A DNA stretch of 64,000 bases from Spiribacter salilacus (lineage in GTDB: Bacteria > Pseudomonadota > Gammaproteobacteria > Nitrococcales > Nitrococcaceae), in contig NZ_WJPP01000001.1 in NCBI RefSeq assembly GCF_009649225.1, positions 555,073 through 619,072 on the forward strand, written 5' to 3'. Of this stretch, positions 51,862-60,887 are shown piece after piece; position 1 is the first letter of the stretch, and each line of letters begins with the position of its first letter. Position numbers and translations under genes: made by a program. Below the pieces are notes generated by a model, which worked only from the letters and a program-made list of their open reading frames with translations, was not told the DNA's origin and did not search any database.

Positions 51862-53295
51862 ATGCGTTTGGTTGCGGTTGATCAGGGAACAACAAGCACA
51901 CGATCGTTGGTGGTTGATGCTTCAGGCCATGCGCAAATTGCCGCTTCCGTTACGCATAAACAGTATTACCCTCATAACGGCTGGGTTGAACATGACCCAG
52001 ACGAATTACTAAAGGCGATTAAGACCTGCCTTAGCGCTGCAGGTCAGGTTGATGCGATTGGCTTAGCCAATCAGGGCGAAAGCTGCCTTGCCTGGGATGC
52101 ACGTAATAAGCGGCCTATTTGCCCGGTAATTGTTTGGCAGGATAATCGAACCGCCAGTGAAATCGAAAAGCTCAAAGCTGAAGGTGCTGAATCGCTGGTC
52201 CAATCCATCAGCGGATTACCCCTTGATTCTTACTTCTCAGCCAGCAAGCTTGGCTGGATTATTAGAGAAATTCCCGCTGCTCGTCAGCTTGCTGCTAGTG
52301 GTCATTTGCGCCTTGGCACCACCGATGCCTATTTCAGAGATGTCCTGACCGATCAATTTGCCACCGACCCGAGTACCGCCTCTCGCACGGCCTTACTCAA
52401 TTTAGAGACCGGGCAATGGGATGAAAGCCTCTGTCAGTTATTTGAGGTGCCAATTAATTGTCTGCCAGAAATACAGCCCACCACGGGTGAGTTAGGTATT
52501 TGTGATTTGAGCGGGCAATCCACCCCACTTGCCGCCAGTGTTGTCGACCAACAGGCCGCATTGTACGGGCATGGCTGCCGAGCCGCTGGCGATGGAAAGA
52601 TCACCTTTGGGACAGGCGCCTTTGCGTTAATGCTGACTGGGGAAAAACCCCAATTACCACCCAACTCCGGACTGCTGCCAACGATTGCCTGGCAGCATCA
52701 TGACGCCGCTCCCGTTTACGCACTTGAGGGGGGCGTCTATACCGCCAGCGCGGTGATTAGCTGGCTCGAGAGAATAGGTGTAATTGAGGATCTAGCAGCC
52801 CTATCCCAGTTCGCGGGTGAGTCGCCCATGCGCCGTGGCACCGTCTTTGTCCCGGCGCTTGCAGGGCTGGCATGCCCTTATTGGCGCCGTGATGTACGCG
52901 GCAGTTGGCTAGGGCTCACGCTCGATACATCAAGAGATGATCTCATTCGTGTAGCCTTAGAGGGCGTTGCTTGCCGCAGTGCGCAGGTGCTTAGTGCTAT
53001 TTCCCAGAGCGGTGTTGCTTTAAATCAGCTAGGCATGGATGGCGGGCTTGCTGCCAATACTTGGTTTCAGCAGCTGATGGCTGATGTAACACAGCAAACA
53101 ATCAAAGTACCCAACTTAGCAGAGCTCACAGCCGCTGGTGTGCTGGCGCTAATCGCAGACGCAATGAATACGCCACTCACTATCACTCAGAAAACCCATC
53201 AGGTCAGCCCCAAGCAGGATCAATCTGACTTAATCGGCATTTTAGAGCAGGCGATTGCCCTAACAAGTCAGTGGCCAACGTCGTCAACATCATAA
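51862..53295 (+). CDS. FGGY-family carbohydrate (glycerol-like) kinase
   Basis: A 477-residue sugar kinase: VDQGTTSTRSLVVDASGH binds ATP phosphates, QYYPHNGWVEHDPDEL matches glycerol kinase (PxxGWVEHD), GTGAFALML and GLACPYWRRDVRGSWLG are family blocks, and GMDGGLAANTWFQQLMAD closes the nucleotide site. It would phosphorylate glycerol or a related polyol that the two upstream oxidoreductases then oxidise. Last gene of the three-gene run; a hairpin terminator follows at once. Confidence 0.8.
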   Translation: MRLVAVDQGTTSTRSLVVDASGHAQIAASVTHKQYYPHNGWVEHDPDELLKAIKTCLSAAGQVDAIGLANQGESCLAWDARNKRPICPVIVWQDNRTASEIEKLKAEGAESLVQSISGLPLDSYFSASKLGWIIREIPAARQLAASGHLRLGTTDAYFRDVLTDQFATDPSTASRTALLNLETGQWDESLCQLFEVPINCLPEIQPTTGELGICDLSGQSTPLAASVVDQQAALYGHGCRAAGDGKITFGTGAFALMLTGEKPQLPPNSGLLPTIAWQHHDAAPVYALEGGVYTASAVISWLERIGVIEDLAALSQFAGESPMRRGTVFVPALAGLACPYWRRDVRGSWLGLTLDTSRDDLIRVALEGVACRSAQVLSAISQSGVALNQLGMDGGLAANTWFQQLMADVTQQTIKVPNLAELTAAGVLALIADAMNTPLTITQKTHQVSPKQDQSDLIGILEQAIALTSQWPTSSTS

Positions 53296-53297
53296 AA

Positions 53298-53327
53298 AAC
53301 GCTGCCAAAGAACACCTTGGCAGCGTT
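53298..53327. terminator. Bidirectional hairpin terminator
   Basis: AACGCTGCCAA (53298-53308) pairs with TTGGCAGCGTT (53317-53327) over an 8-base loop, flanked by A-runs on the left and T-rich sequence on the right. It serves the kinase gene and the convergent TRAP gene. Confidence 0.85.
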
Positions 53328-53349
53328 GTCGTTATTTCAACCGCAACTA

Positions 53350-54444
53350 TTAGGAGTAGCGGTAAGGAATACCCGCTTTACCCATGAGTGCATTGTACTC
53401 ACGGAAGATATCCACAACCCGACGATTACGATCACTTTGAGCCGCGATCTCCTCCCAGAACTCTTCGGCATCGGCATTCACCTGATCCCATTCCTCTGAC
53501 GGAATCTCGGTCAGCTGAAGCTTATCGCCGTTAACCCGAAGATCAGCCTCACCGCCCCAGTACCAAACCTGGCGATAGTAATGCGACTGATCAATGGTTG
53601 AGAGGAATAACTGCTTGAGATGCTCTGGCAGGTTAGCCCAGCTATCGCTGTTCGCAAAGTACGAACCACACCAAGCACCCGTCACGTTGTTACTCAGAGC
53701 GTAGTTGCAGATATCTGCCCAACCCACCTCATAAGCCTCGGTGAATCCACACCAAGCAACGCCATCCAGCTCACCCGTCTGGAGCGCCACTTCCACATCA
53801 TCCCATGGCACTGTGACCGGGATAAGCCCATAGCGGGATAGGAAGCGACCTGCGGTTGGCACACCAAATACGCGCTTGCCACGCATATCTGCCAACGAGT
53901 TAATCGGCTCTTTGGTAAAGATATGCAGCGGATCCCACGCACCGGCGCTTAACCACTCAACGCCATCTACCTCACCATATGCCTCAGCCCAAATCTCGTT
54001 CAGCCCATAGCGCTGAAATAAAACGGGCAGGTCAAGGCTATAACGAGTAGAGAATGGGAAATAACCGCCAAACACGGACACATCGACTGGCGAGGCCATA
54101 GTGGCATCGTCAGACTGCACCGCATCAAGGGTTCCATTCTGTAAAGAGCGGAACAGCTCATTCGTTGAGACTAACTGATCCGCATAATAAAGCTCGATCT
54201 CCATCTCACCGTTTGCTGCCTTGTTAAAGGCCTCAATCTGCGGCTTGATGACATGCGCGCCCAGTGGTGCACCAGAGTAAGTCTGTAGACGCCAACGAAT
54301 TGGGCCTGTCTGAGAGATAACGGCGGGAGCACCAAAACCCGAGGCAAGGGCGACACCGCCAACACCTGCAGTTTTTAGAAAGTCACGCCGGCCCTTCTCG
54401 GGCTTGTCGATCTGTGCATTGTTATCAGTCAGTTTCTTGCTCAT
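53350..54444 (-). CDS. TRAP transporter substrate-binding protein (DctP-type)
   Basis: A 364-residue binding protein with a twin-arginine signal (KGRRDFLKTAGVGGVALASG) and the DctP-type fold: WRLQTYSGAPLGAHVIKPQI, YYADQLVSTNELFRSLQNGT, and LADMRGKRVFGVPTAGRFLS with the carboxylate-binding arginine. ATG 54444 follows AGGAGAAGTTG. With the permease genes upstream it imports an organic acid or related solute across the inner membrane by a sodium gradient. Confidence 0.9.
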   Translation of the reverse strand: MSKKLTDNNAQIDKPEKGRRDFLKTAGVGGVALASGFGAPAVISQTGPIRWRLQTYSGAPLGAHVIKPQIEAFNKAANGEMEIELYYADQLVSTNELFRSLQNGTLDAVQSDDATMASPVDVSVFGGYFPFSTRYSLDLPVLFQRYGLNEIWAEAYGEVDGVEWLSAGAWDPLHIFTKEPINSLADMRGKRVFGVPTAGRFLSRYGLIPVTVPWDDVEVALQTGELDGVAWCGFTEAYEVGWADICNYALSNNVTGAWCGSYFANSDSWANLPEHLKQLFLSTIDQSHYYRQVWYWGGEADLRVNGDKLQLTEIPSEEWDQVNADAEEFWEEIAAQSDRNRRVVDIFREYNALMGKAGIPYRYS

Positions 54445-54482
54445 CAACTTCTCCTTTTTACAATGGCGAGGCACTTGCCCCA

Positions 54483-55802
54483 TTACCCAGCTACCTTGTT
54501 TGGCAACCACAGGGCAATTTCAGGAAATGCGATCAACAGCCCAAGCGTAAACACCATCAGCAGCACAAATGGAATTATCGAGCGATAAATATCCATTAAC
54601 GTGACTTCAGACGGCGCCATTGAGCGCATTAAAAATAAGTTGTAACCAAATGGTGGCGTCATATACGCGATCTGGCAGGTAATGGTGTACAGCACGCCGT
54701 ACCAAATCGGATCAAAACCCAGTGCAATGACCAACGGAACATACAGCGGCGCCACAATCACAAGCATTGCCGTGTCATCCAAAAACATACCCAGCACCAA
54801 ATAAGAGATCTGCATCAAGATCAAAATCTCTAGCGGCGTCATCTCCATGCGGTCTACAAAGAAAGCCTCAATGGCATTACCGGCCCCGATACCATCAAAA
54901 ATGGCGCCAAATGCCAGCGCTGCCAAAATAATCCATAAAAACATGCATGAGATGCCCAAGGTTTTCTTAGCCGTTTCATGCAGGATCTTGAATGTCAGCC
55001 GCCGCCGCACCAGAGCGGCAATCGTGGCGGCCGTTGCGCCAACCGCCGAACTCTCTACAAGGCTCGTTACCCCCATAACGAAAAGCCCCGTCATAAAGAA
55101 GAAAATGAGAAATGGCGTAATACCCGCACGCAGCGTTGCGAGTTTTTCACGCATTGGAATGTCGAGTTCAGATCGATCCAACACCGGGCCTAGGCTCGGC
55201 TGGATGCGACAGCGAATCGCGATATACACGATAAAGATGAATGCCATCAGCAAGCCTGGTACGGCACCTGCTAGCCACAACTGACTGACCGGCTGACGGG
55301 CGATCATGCCGTAAAGCACCAACACAATACTGGGGGGCACCAAAATACCTAATGAACTGCCGGCCTGAATAACGCCCGTTACCATTCGTTTGTCGTAGTT
55401 ACGCTTAAGCAACTCGGGCAGAGCAATTGTGGTGCCAATGGCCATACCCGCAACACTCAACCCGTTCATCGCCGAAATAACCACCATCAGCAAAATGGTG
55501 CCAATCGCTAGCCCACCGCGAATGCGCCCAAACCACACATGAAACATTCGATAAAGATCATCGGCAATGCCAGATTCAGACATGATGTAGCCCATGTACA
55601 CAAACAAGGGCAGTGTAAGCAGCGGGAACCAGTTAAATAGCTTGAAGGCGGCATTAAAGGGCATCTCATAGCTGCCTGTGCCATATAGCAGTAGAGCTGC
55701 CGCAGCGGCAACAAAGCCAATCGCTGCAAAAACGCGCTGACCGGTCAGCAGCATGACCAGCATCGTTGTAAACATCAAAAGGGCAATCGCTTCATAACTC
55801 AT
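54483..55802 (-). CDS. TRAP transporter large permease (DctM-type)
   Basis: A 439-residue membrane protein with about 12 helices (MFTTMLVMLLTGQRVFAAIG, GVIQAGSSLGILVPPSIVLV, LGMFLDDTAMLVIVAPLYVP). The SLGILVPPSI motif is the DctM signature. It forms the solute pathway with the small subunit, whose stop it overlaps by 4 bp. It is followed downstream by the binding protein gene. Confidence 0.9.
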   Translation of the reverse strand: MSYEAIALLMFTTMLVMLLTGQRVFAAIGFVAAAAALLLYGTGSYEMPFNAAFKLFNWFPLLTLPLFVYMGYIMSESGIADDLYRMFHVWFGRIRGGLAIGTILLMVVISAMNGLSVAGMAIGTTIALPELLKRNYDKRMVTGVIQAGSSLGILVPPSIVLVLYGMIARQPVSQLWLAGAVPGLLMAFIFIVYIAIRCRIQPSLGPVLDRSELDIPMREKLATLRAGITPFLIFFFMTGLFVMGVTSLVESSAVGATAATIAALVRRRLTFKILHETAKKTLGISCMFLWIILAALAFGAIFDGIGAGNAIEAFFVDRMEMTPLEILILMQISYLVLGMFLDDTAMLVIVAPLYVPLVIALGFDPIWYGVLYTITCQIAYMTPPFGYNLFLMRSMAPSEVTLMDIYRSIIPFVLLMVFTLGLLIAFPEIALWLPNKVAG

Positions 55803-56326
55803 GGTTGGTAAACCCCTTCGATGCGCTGACCACGAGCCCGAGCCAGGTCTTTAAACAACATGGCTATTGCCTGTAGCAACATCAACGTAATGCCGATCAC
55901 CATAATGATCTTTATCGGAATCATCGATGGACTCCACATCGAAAATTTCCGCTCTCCCGTCTCGATGGCATACATCGCACTTGAGATTGAACCGATTAGT
56001 AAAATTACTAAATAAAACAGCATGAAGCTGCTGGTGAACACATCAACCCAAGCTCGACCCTTAACAGATAGGTGTGAATAGATAAGATCCATGCGCACAT
56101 GCTGACCGGCCTGCAACGAATAAGCCCCTCCAAGAATGTAGTACGCCGCCAGCAAAAACTGCCCCATTTCCAAAGCCCAGTGCACATAAACATCAAAGAT
56201 GTTTCGAGTGAGGGTATCGGTAAGCAGCACAGCGATCATTGCGAATATCAGATACATCGCAACCAAACCGGTTAAATGCGATATTCGATCGACTGCTCGC
56301 ACGTAAAGTTGGATTACTTTTGGCAT
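55799..56326 (-). CDS. TRAP transporter small permease (DctQ-type)
   Basis: A 175-residue four-helix membrane protein (LVAMYLIFAMIAVLLTDTLT, SFMLFYLVILLIGSISSAMY, KIIMVIGITLMLLQAIAMLF). It supports the large TRAP permease. I use ATG 56326 with GAGTGAACGT upstream, since the longer frame lacks a site. A 37-bp gap separates it from the glutamine amidotransferase gene, so amidotransferase, DctQ, DctM and DctP probably form one operon. Confidence 0.85.
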   Translation of the reverse strand: MPKVIQLYVRAVDRISHLTGLVAMYLIFAMIAVLLTDTLTRNIFDVYVHWALEMGQFLLAAYYILGGAYSLQAGQHVRMDLIYSHLSVKGRAWVDVFTSSFMLFYLVILLIGSISSAMYAIETGERKFSMWSPSMIPIKIIMVIGITLMLLQAIAMLFKDLARARGQRIEGVYQP

Positions 56327-56363
56327 ACGTTCACTCGTCTCATAGTTTAGGTTTATGCACGAT

Positions 56364-57068
56364 CTATGCCGACATAAATCGCAAGATCCACTGAGCTGCA
56401 ATGGACTCGTTTATGGGATTCTCCAGCGATGACACACCAGACTCGAAGGTGTCTTCACCAATAAGGTGCCTGCGACGAACCATCGTGGAGCGCGAGTATT
56501 CTTTTGGAAATTCAGGGTGACCCTGAAATCCGAGCATATGGCCTTCCAGCTCATACATATCAATCGGGCAAAAATCATGGCTGGCCAAAACTTGAGCCCC
56601 CTCAGGCAAAGCCGTCACTTGGTCTTGATGACTGACCAATAAGGATAGGGTTGACGCGGGGGGATCCATCCACGGTCGCTGAACCTTAATCTCTGCCTCA
56701 TGCACGCCGACACCCCAACCAACATGACCGGCTTGCTCAACCTTCCCCCCTAGTGACTGTGCAATCAGCTGATGCCCAAAACAAATACCAACGGTGCGGC
56801 TTTTATGTGCATGCAGCTCACGAATAAACTCTTCGGCACGGCGTATCCATGGGTCAGCATCGTAGGTTGACCACTTACTGCCGGTGATAAGCCAGGCATC
56901 GTGAGCATTCGCTGAGGCGGGGAATTGGTTACGAGTCAGGTCGTAGACCGTAAACTGGAGGGTTGGATCAGTGCGCAGCAAAAGACGACGAAACATGTCT
57001 GGATAATCTCCAAACGTTGGCATCAGCTCATCCACTACATGGTCACACTGCAAAATCCCAATATGCAT
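56364..57068 (-). CDS. Class I glutamine amidotransferase-like hydrolase
   Basis: A 234-residue GATase-1 protein: GICFGHQLIAQSLGG near residue 94 has the nucleophile in a GxCxGxQ-like elbow, and GFQGHPEFPKEYSRS near 179 supplies the catalytic histidine and glutamate. In gamma-glutamylation pathways (PuuD) such enzymes release glutamate from gamma-glutamyl products. Position between a glutamine-synthetase-like ligase regulator and a TRAP operon supports this. It could also be a plain amidotransferase partner. Confidence 0.8.
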   Translation of the reverse strand: MHIGILQCDHVVDELMPTFGDYPDMFRRLLLRTDPTLQFTVYDLTRNQFPASANAHDAWLITGSKWSTYDADPWIRRAEEFIRELHAHKSRTVGICFGHQLIAQSLGGKVEQAGHVGWGVGVHEAEIKVQRPWMDPPASTLSLLVSHQDQVTALPEGAQVLASHDFCPIDMYELEGHMLGFQGHPEFPKEYSRSTMVRRRHLIGEDTFESGVSSLENPINESIAAQWILRFMSA

Positions 57069-57078
57069 TCAACTGCTC

Positions 57079-57990
57079 CTAGGATGGGGGCTTCATAATT
57101 TGTTGATAGTGCATGCGTACCGCTTCATGCTCCTGCATGCGCGGCTCAAGGCGTGGCCAATCTCGATAATTCAGCGCCGCAATGAGCGCTTCAACCTGCG
57201 CCATCATCGCGCTCATCGAATCCCAATTAGAGGGCACATCGATATGTGCGATAAACACATCTTTTGCGACCGATGCAATGGGTGAAAGCCACTGGTCGGT
57301 GAATAACACAACATGACAATCACGGCGTGCTGCCTCTTGCGCAAACTGGATAACATCCGGCTGATAGCGACGAACGTCAAATACAATCAGCCGCTTAGTG
57401 CTATCCAAATCAACCAGATAATCCGGCCAGGAAATTGACGGCCCAGTGATCTGGTTAACTCCACTTCTTAGCACTCGAAGATGCATATAAAAGTATTGGG
57501 CAATCGCATCGGTAATCCGACCGCCGAGCAGGTAAATTGATTGAGAGGGATCCGCGAGCATTGCCAAGACACTCTCAAACTGTTGCCGGGGTAACGAGCC
57601 AATGCCTTGTTGAACATTGCTGCAAATTGCATCCGCAAAGTTCTGCAAAAAATCTGGCGCATCCCCACGCAAATCATGCTTTGTTTTTTTAGAAAGTGGT
57701 GACTGCAGTCGGCTTTTAAGTTCTGTTCTGAGCGCACTTTGAAAGGCCGGATAGCCATCGTAGCCCAGCTTATTAACAAAACGCAGCACCGTGGGATGGC
57801 TCACCTTTGCACGAGCAGCAACTTTACCCAGTGACTCAAGCCCGATCAGTGGATAGTTATCCAGCAACACACGAGCCGCTTTGTGCTCAGCGGGTGTTAA
57901 CCGATCGAGCAGTTTATGAACACGGTCGGCCACCGTTAATAGTGGCTCTTTTTCTGCACCCGTTGCATCGGGTCTTGCCGGCAGATTCAC
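57079..57990 (-). CDS. RpiR/MurR-family regulator
   Basis: A 303-residue regulator: N-terminal HTH_6 domain (LTPAEHKAARVLLDNYPLIG, KVAARAKVSHPTVLRFVNKL) and a C-terminal SIS sugar-phosphate-binding domain (SIYLLGGRITDAIAQYFYMH, LIVFDVRRYQPDVIQFAQEA). GTG 57990 has GAGGAGGG 10 bases upstream; a longer frame to 58068 has no ribosome site. It is divergent from the glutamine-synthetase-like gene across a 99-bp gap with an inverted repeat, so it probably controls both directions. Confidence 0.85.
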   Translation of the reverse strand: MNLPARPDATGAEKEPLLTVADRVHKLLDRLTPAEHKAARVLLDNYPLIGLESLGKVAARAKVSHPTVLRFVNKLGYDGYPAFQSALRTELKSRLQSPLSKKTKHDLRGDAPDFLQNFADAICSNVQQGIGSLPRQQFESVLAMLADPSQSIYLLGGRITDAIAQYFYMHLRVLRSGVNQITGPSISWPDYLVDLDSTKRLIVFDVRRYQPDVIQFAQEAARRDCHVVLFTDQWLSPIASVAKDVFIAHIDVPSNWDSMSAMMAQVEALIAALNYRDWPRLEPRMQEHEAVRMHYQQIMKPPS

Positions 57991-58027
57991 AGGTAATATT
58001 CCCTCCTCGTACCTGTTCTGGATTGTA

Positions 58028-58046
58028 CAGACTGTTTTCAAGTCTG
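58028..58046. promoter_or_regulatory. Possible RpiR operator
   Basis: CAGACT (58028-58033) and its reverse complement AGTCTG (58041-58046) flank GTTTTCA in the divergent promoter region. GTAC occurs again on both sides (58025 and 58056), extending the symmetry. A suitable dimer binding site for the RpiR protein. Confidence 0.5.
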
Positions 58047-58089
58047 CAATATATGGTACAAAACACAAAATTAACGTAGGGAGATGGCG

Positions 58090-59454
58090 ATGTCTGATCG
58101 CGAAACTCGAGGATTTTTAACGGTTGAAGAATTGCGTGCTGGCATCGATACCGGCGAATTCCACACCGTTGCCATGGCCATGGTCGACATGCAGGGAAGG
58201 CTGCAGGGTAAGCGTTTAACTGCCGAGCATTTTGTTAACGAAGTTATTAATGCCAAAGCGGAAGGCTGTAACTACCAGCTTGCAGTTGATGTCGAGATGA
58301 ACACCGTGGGCGGCTATGAGCATGCCTCTTGGTCTTCGGGTTACGGTGATTTTGTGTTTGCGCCCGATCTGACCACCCTTCGTCGGTTACCGTGGCACCC
58401 GGGCGCGGCGCTAGTGATGTGCGACCTTGAGTGGGAGGATGGTAGCCCTGTTCGTGTGTCTCCTCGGCAAATTTTACGTCACCAAATTGAACGTCTTGCC
58501 GAGCATGGTCTTAAACCGCTTGCTGGCACCGAGCTTGAGTTCATCATCTTCCGAGAAACCTATGAGCAGGCATGGCAACAAGGGTATCGAAACCTGACGC
58601 CCGCCAATCTATATAACGTTGATTACTCACTATTGGACACGGCAGGTATAGAGCCCCTGCTCACCCGCATTCGTAACAATATGCAGGCGGCAGGCCTGAC
58701 TGTGCTTGACTCAAAAGGCGAATGTAATTTTGGGCAGCACGAAGTCAATTTCCTCTATAACGAGGCCCTGCGCACGGCAGACGGACATGCTATTTACCGA
58801 AACGGCGCCAAGGAAATTGCGGCACAACAAAGATATTCCTTAACCTTCATGCCGAAATTCAACGCGCGTGAAGGTAATTCATGCCATATCCACCTGAGTG
58901 TGCGGGATCTTGAGAATAAGCCAGTGATGGCAGACGGACATGATCTGTCTGAACTCGGTCAGCATTTTGTTGCGGGCATGCTGCAAAGCCTTCGTGAGAT
59001 GAGTCTGTTTAGTGCACCAAACATCAATTCCTACAAGCGCTACGTGCCGGGCAGCTTTGCGCCAACCTCGGTTGCATGGGGGCGTGATAATCGAACCTGT
59101 GCGTTGCGACTGGTGGGATCGGGGCATTCATTACGCATCGAAAACCGAGTGCCGGGTGGCGACGTTAACCCTTATCTTGGCCTTGCTGCACTCATTGCGG
59201 CCGGTATTAATGGCATCGAACAGAAACTCGCCTTAGAGCCAGAAAACATCGGCAATGCCTACGAATCAGGCAAGCCGCAGATACCCTCAACACTACAAGA
59301 AGCCCGCAACTTATTTGCCGAAAGCACCCTTGCAAGGCAGGCCTTTGGTGATGATGTTGTAGCGCACTATCTCAATATGGCTGACGTAGAAATTGCTGCG
59401 TTCAATGCCGCCGTAACGGACTGGGAGCACGTGCGCAGCTTTGAACGCCTGTAA
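58090..59454 (+). CDS. Glutamine-synthetase-like gamma-glutamylamide ligase
   Basis: A 454-residue GS-superfamily enzyme. Catalytic blocks are visible: GTELEFIIF near residue 143, FGQHEVNFLYNEALRTADGH near 217, NSCHIHLSV near 263, and ENRVPGGDVNPYLGLAALIA near 356. Such GSIII-like/PuuA-like enzymes attach glutamate to amines (putrescine, ethanolamine, isopropylamine) rather than to ammonia. Linkage to ALDH, ADH and GATase genes supports this. ATG 58090 is preferred since GGGAG sits at proper distance; ATG 58084 is too close. Substrate unknown. Confidence 0.85.
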   Translation: MSDRETRGFLTVEELRAGIDTGEFHTVAMAMVDMQGRLQGKRLTAEHFVNEVINAKAEGCNYQLAVDVEMNTVGGYEHASWSSGYGDFVFAPDLTTLRRLPWHPGAALVMCDLEWEDGSPVRVSPRQILRHQIERLAEHGLKPLAGTELEFIIFRETYEQAWQQGYRNLTPANLYNVDYSLLDTAGIEPLLTRIRNNMQAAGLTVLDSKGECNFGQHEVNFLYNEALRTADGHAIYRNGAKEIAAQQRYSLTFMPKFNAREGNSCHIHLSVRDLENKPVMADGHDLSELGQHFVAGMLQSLREMSLFSAPNINSYKRYVPGSFAPTSVAWGRDNRTCALRLVGSGHSLRIENRVPGGDVNPYLGLAALIAAGINGIEQKLALEPENIGNAYESGKPQIPSTLQEARNLFAESTLARQAFGDDVVAHYLNMADVEIAAFNAAVTDWEHVRSFERL

Positions 59455-59480
59455 AGTCACAACCCTTCTTAGGAGCACTC

Positions 59481-60875
59481 GTGAGCGATACGTTTCAAAT
59501 TATTACACCCGTTGATGGATCGGTTTACGCAGAACGACCATTGATTTCTGATGCAAAAGCGGATGCAGCTGTTGCTACCGCGCATGCCGCTCAGGCCCAA
59601 TGGCAACGCGTACCGCTTGCAGAGCGCCAACAAATCCTCTCTGCAGCAGTGGATTACTTTAACGAAGACAAAGCATCCATTACCGAAGAGCTGGCATGGA
59701 CGATCGGCCGCCCAATCAGCCAAGGTGGCGGTGAGGTTGGCGGCTTCACGGAGCGTGCTCAATACATGATAGAGGCCGCCCCGGCCGCGCTTGCCGACAT
59801 CAACCCTGGCGAAAAGGCTGGCTTTGAGCGTTGCATTCAAAGGGTACCCGTTGGTGTAGTGTTTACCATTGCCCCGTGGAATTTTCCCTACATGACGGCA
59901 GTGAACACCATTTGGCCTGCCCTGCTGTCGGGTAACGCCGTGATTTTAAAACAGGCTAAGCAAACTGCCGTTTGCTCTGATCGAATTGCACGTGTGCTCA
60001 CAAAGGCGGGCTTACCCGAAGGGGTTTTTCAGGCATACGATATGTCGCACGCCACCGCAGCCCGAATTATGCAAGCAGAGCCAGTTAGGCTGGTCTGTTT
60101 TACAGGCTCCGTAAAAGGTGGCCAAGCAGTGCAACGAGCCATTGCTGATGGCGGTAATTTTGCAGGCTCAGGTCTTGAGCTTGGGGGCAAAGACCCCGCC
60201 TATGTCCGCTCCGATGCAGACCTAGATGTTGCCGCAGCAGGCCTTGCAGATGGTGCCCTATTTAATAGCGGTCAATCCTGCTGTTCTATCGAGCGGATTT
60301 ATGTTGATCGGTCGGTGTATGAAACATTTCTCGAGAAGCTTTGTGCCGAGGTCAACGCGCTCAAACTGGGCAACCCCATGGCGCCTGATACCTCACTCGG
60401 GCCTGTTGTAAACACAGAGGCTGCCGCTTTCGTACGAGGCCAAATTGATGACGCCATTAAAATGGGCGCTCGTGCACTCATCGATGTTGCCGAGTTCCCC
60501 GCCGATGCACCGGGCACGCCCTATCTGGCGCCACAGGTCTTGGTTGATGTGAACCATGACATGCGCGTTATGACAGAGGAAAGCTTTGGGCCGGTAGTCG
60601 GCGTCATGCCGGTTGACTCAGACGAACAAGCCATTGAGCTAATGAACGATAGTGAGTTTGGCTTAACTGCTTCGGTTTGGACAAAAGATATTGAGCGTGC
60701 ACGAGAGATTGGCGAACAACTGCAAACCGGAACGGTTTATATGAACCGCTGCGATTACCTAGACCCCGCATTAGCTTGGGTTGGCGTTAAGAATACCGGC
60801 CGGGGCTGCAGCCTATCCGTGGTGGGCTTTGAACAACTGACCCGTGCCAAAAGTTTTCACTTTAAAAAGATATAA
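59481..60875 (+). CDS. Aldehyde dehydrogenase
   Basis: A 464-residue NAD(P)-dependent dehydrogenase: IAPWNFPYMTAVNTIWPALL near residue 134, FTGSVKGGQAVQRA, the catalytic glutamate in LELGGKDPAYV near 232, and the catalytic cysteine in NSGQSCCSIERIYV near 264. The start is GTG 59481 with AGGAG upstream. It lies 26 bp after the ligase gene. In the proposed pathway it oxidises a gamma-glutamyl aminoaldehyde; other aldehydes are possible. Confidence 0.85.
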   Translation: MSDTFQIITPVDGSVYAERPLISDAKADAAVATAHAAQAQWQRVPLAERQQILSAAVDYFNEDKASITEELAWTIGRPISQGGGEVGGFTERAQYMIEAAPAALADINPGEKAGFERCIQRVPVGVVFTIAPWNFPYMTAVNTIWPALLSGNAVILKQAKQTAVCSDRIARVLTKAGLPEGVFQAYDMSHATAARIMQAEPVRLVCFTGSVKGGQAVQRAIADGGNFAGSGLELGGKDPAYVRSDADLDVAAAGLADGALFNSGQSCCSIERIYVDRSVYETFLEKLCAEVNALKLGNPMAPDTSLGPVVNTEAAAFVRGQIDDAIKMGARALIDVAEFPADAPGTPYLAPQVLVDVNHDMRVMTEESFGPVVGVMPVDSDEQAIELMNDSEFGLTASVWTKDIERAREIGEQLQTGTVYMNRCDYLDPALAWVGVKNTGRGCSLSVVGFEQLTRAKSFHFKKI

Positions 60876-60887
60876 CGGAGTAACTCT

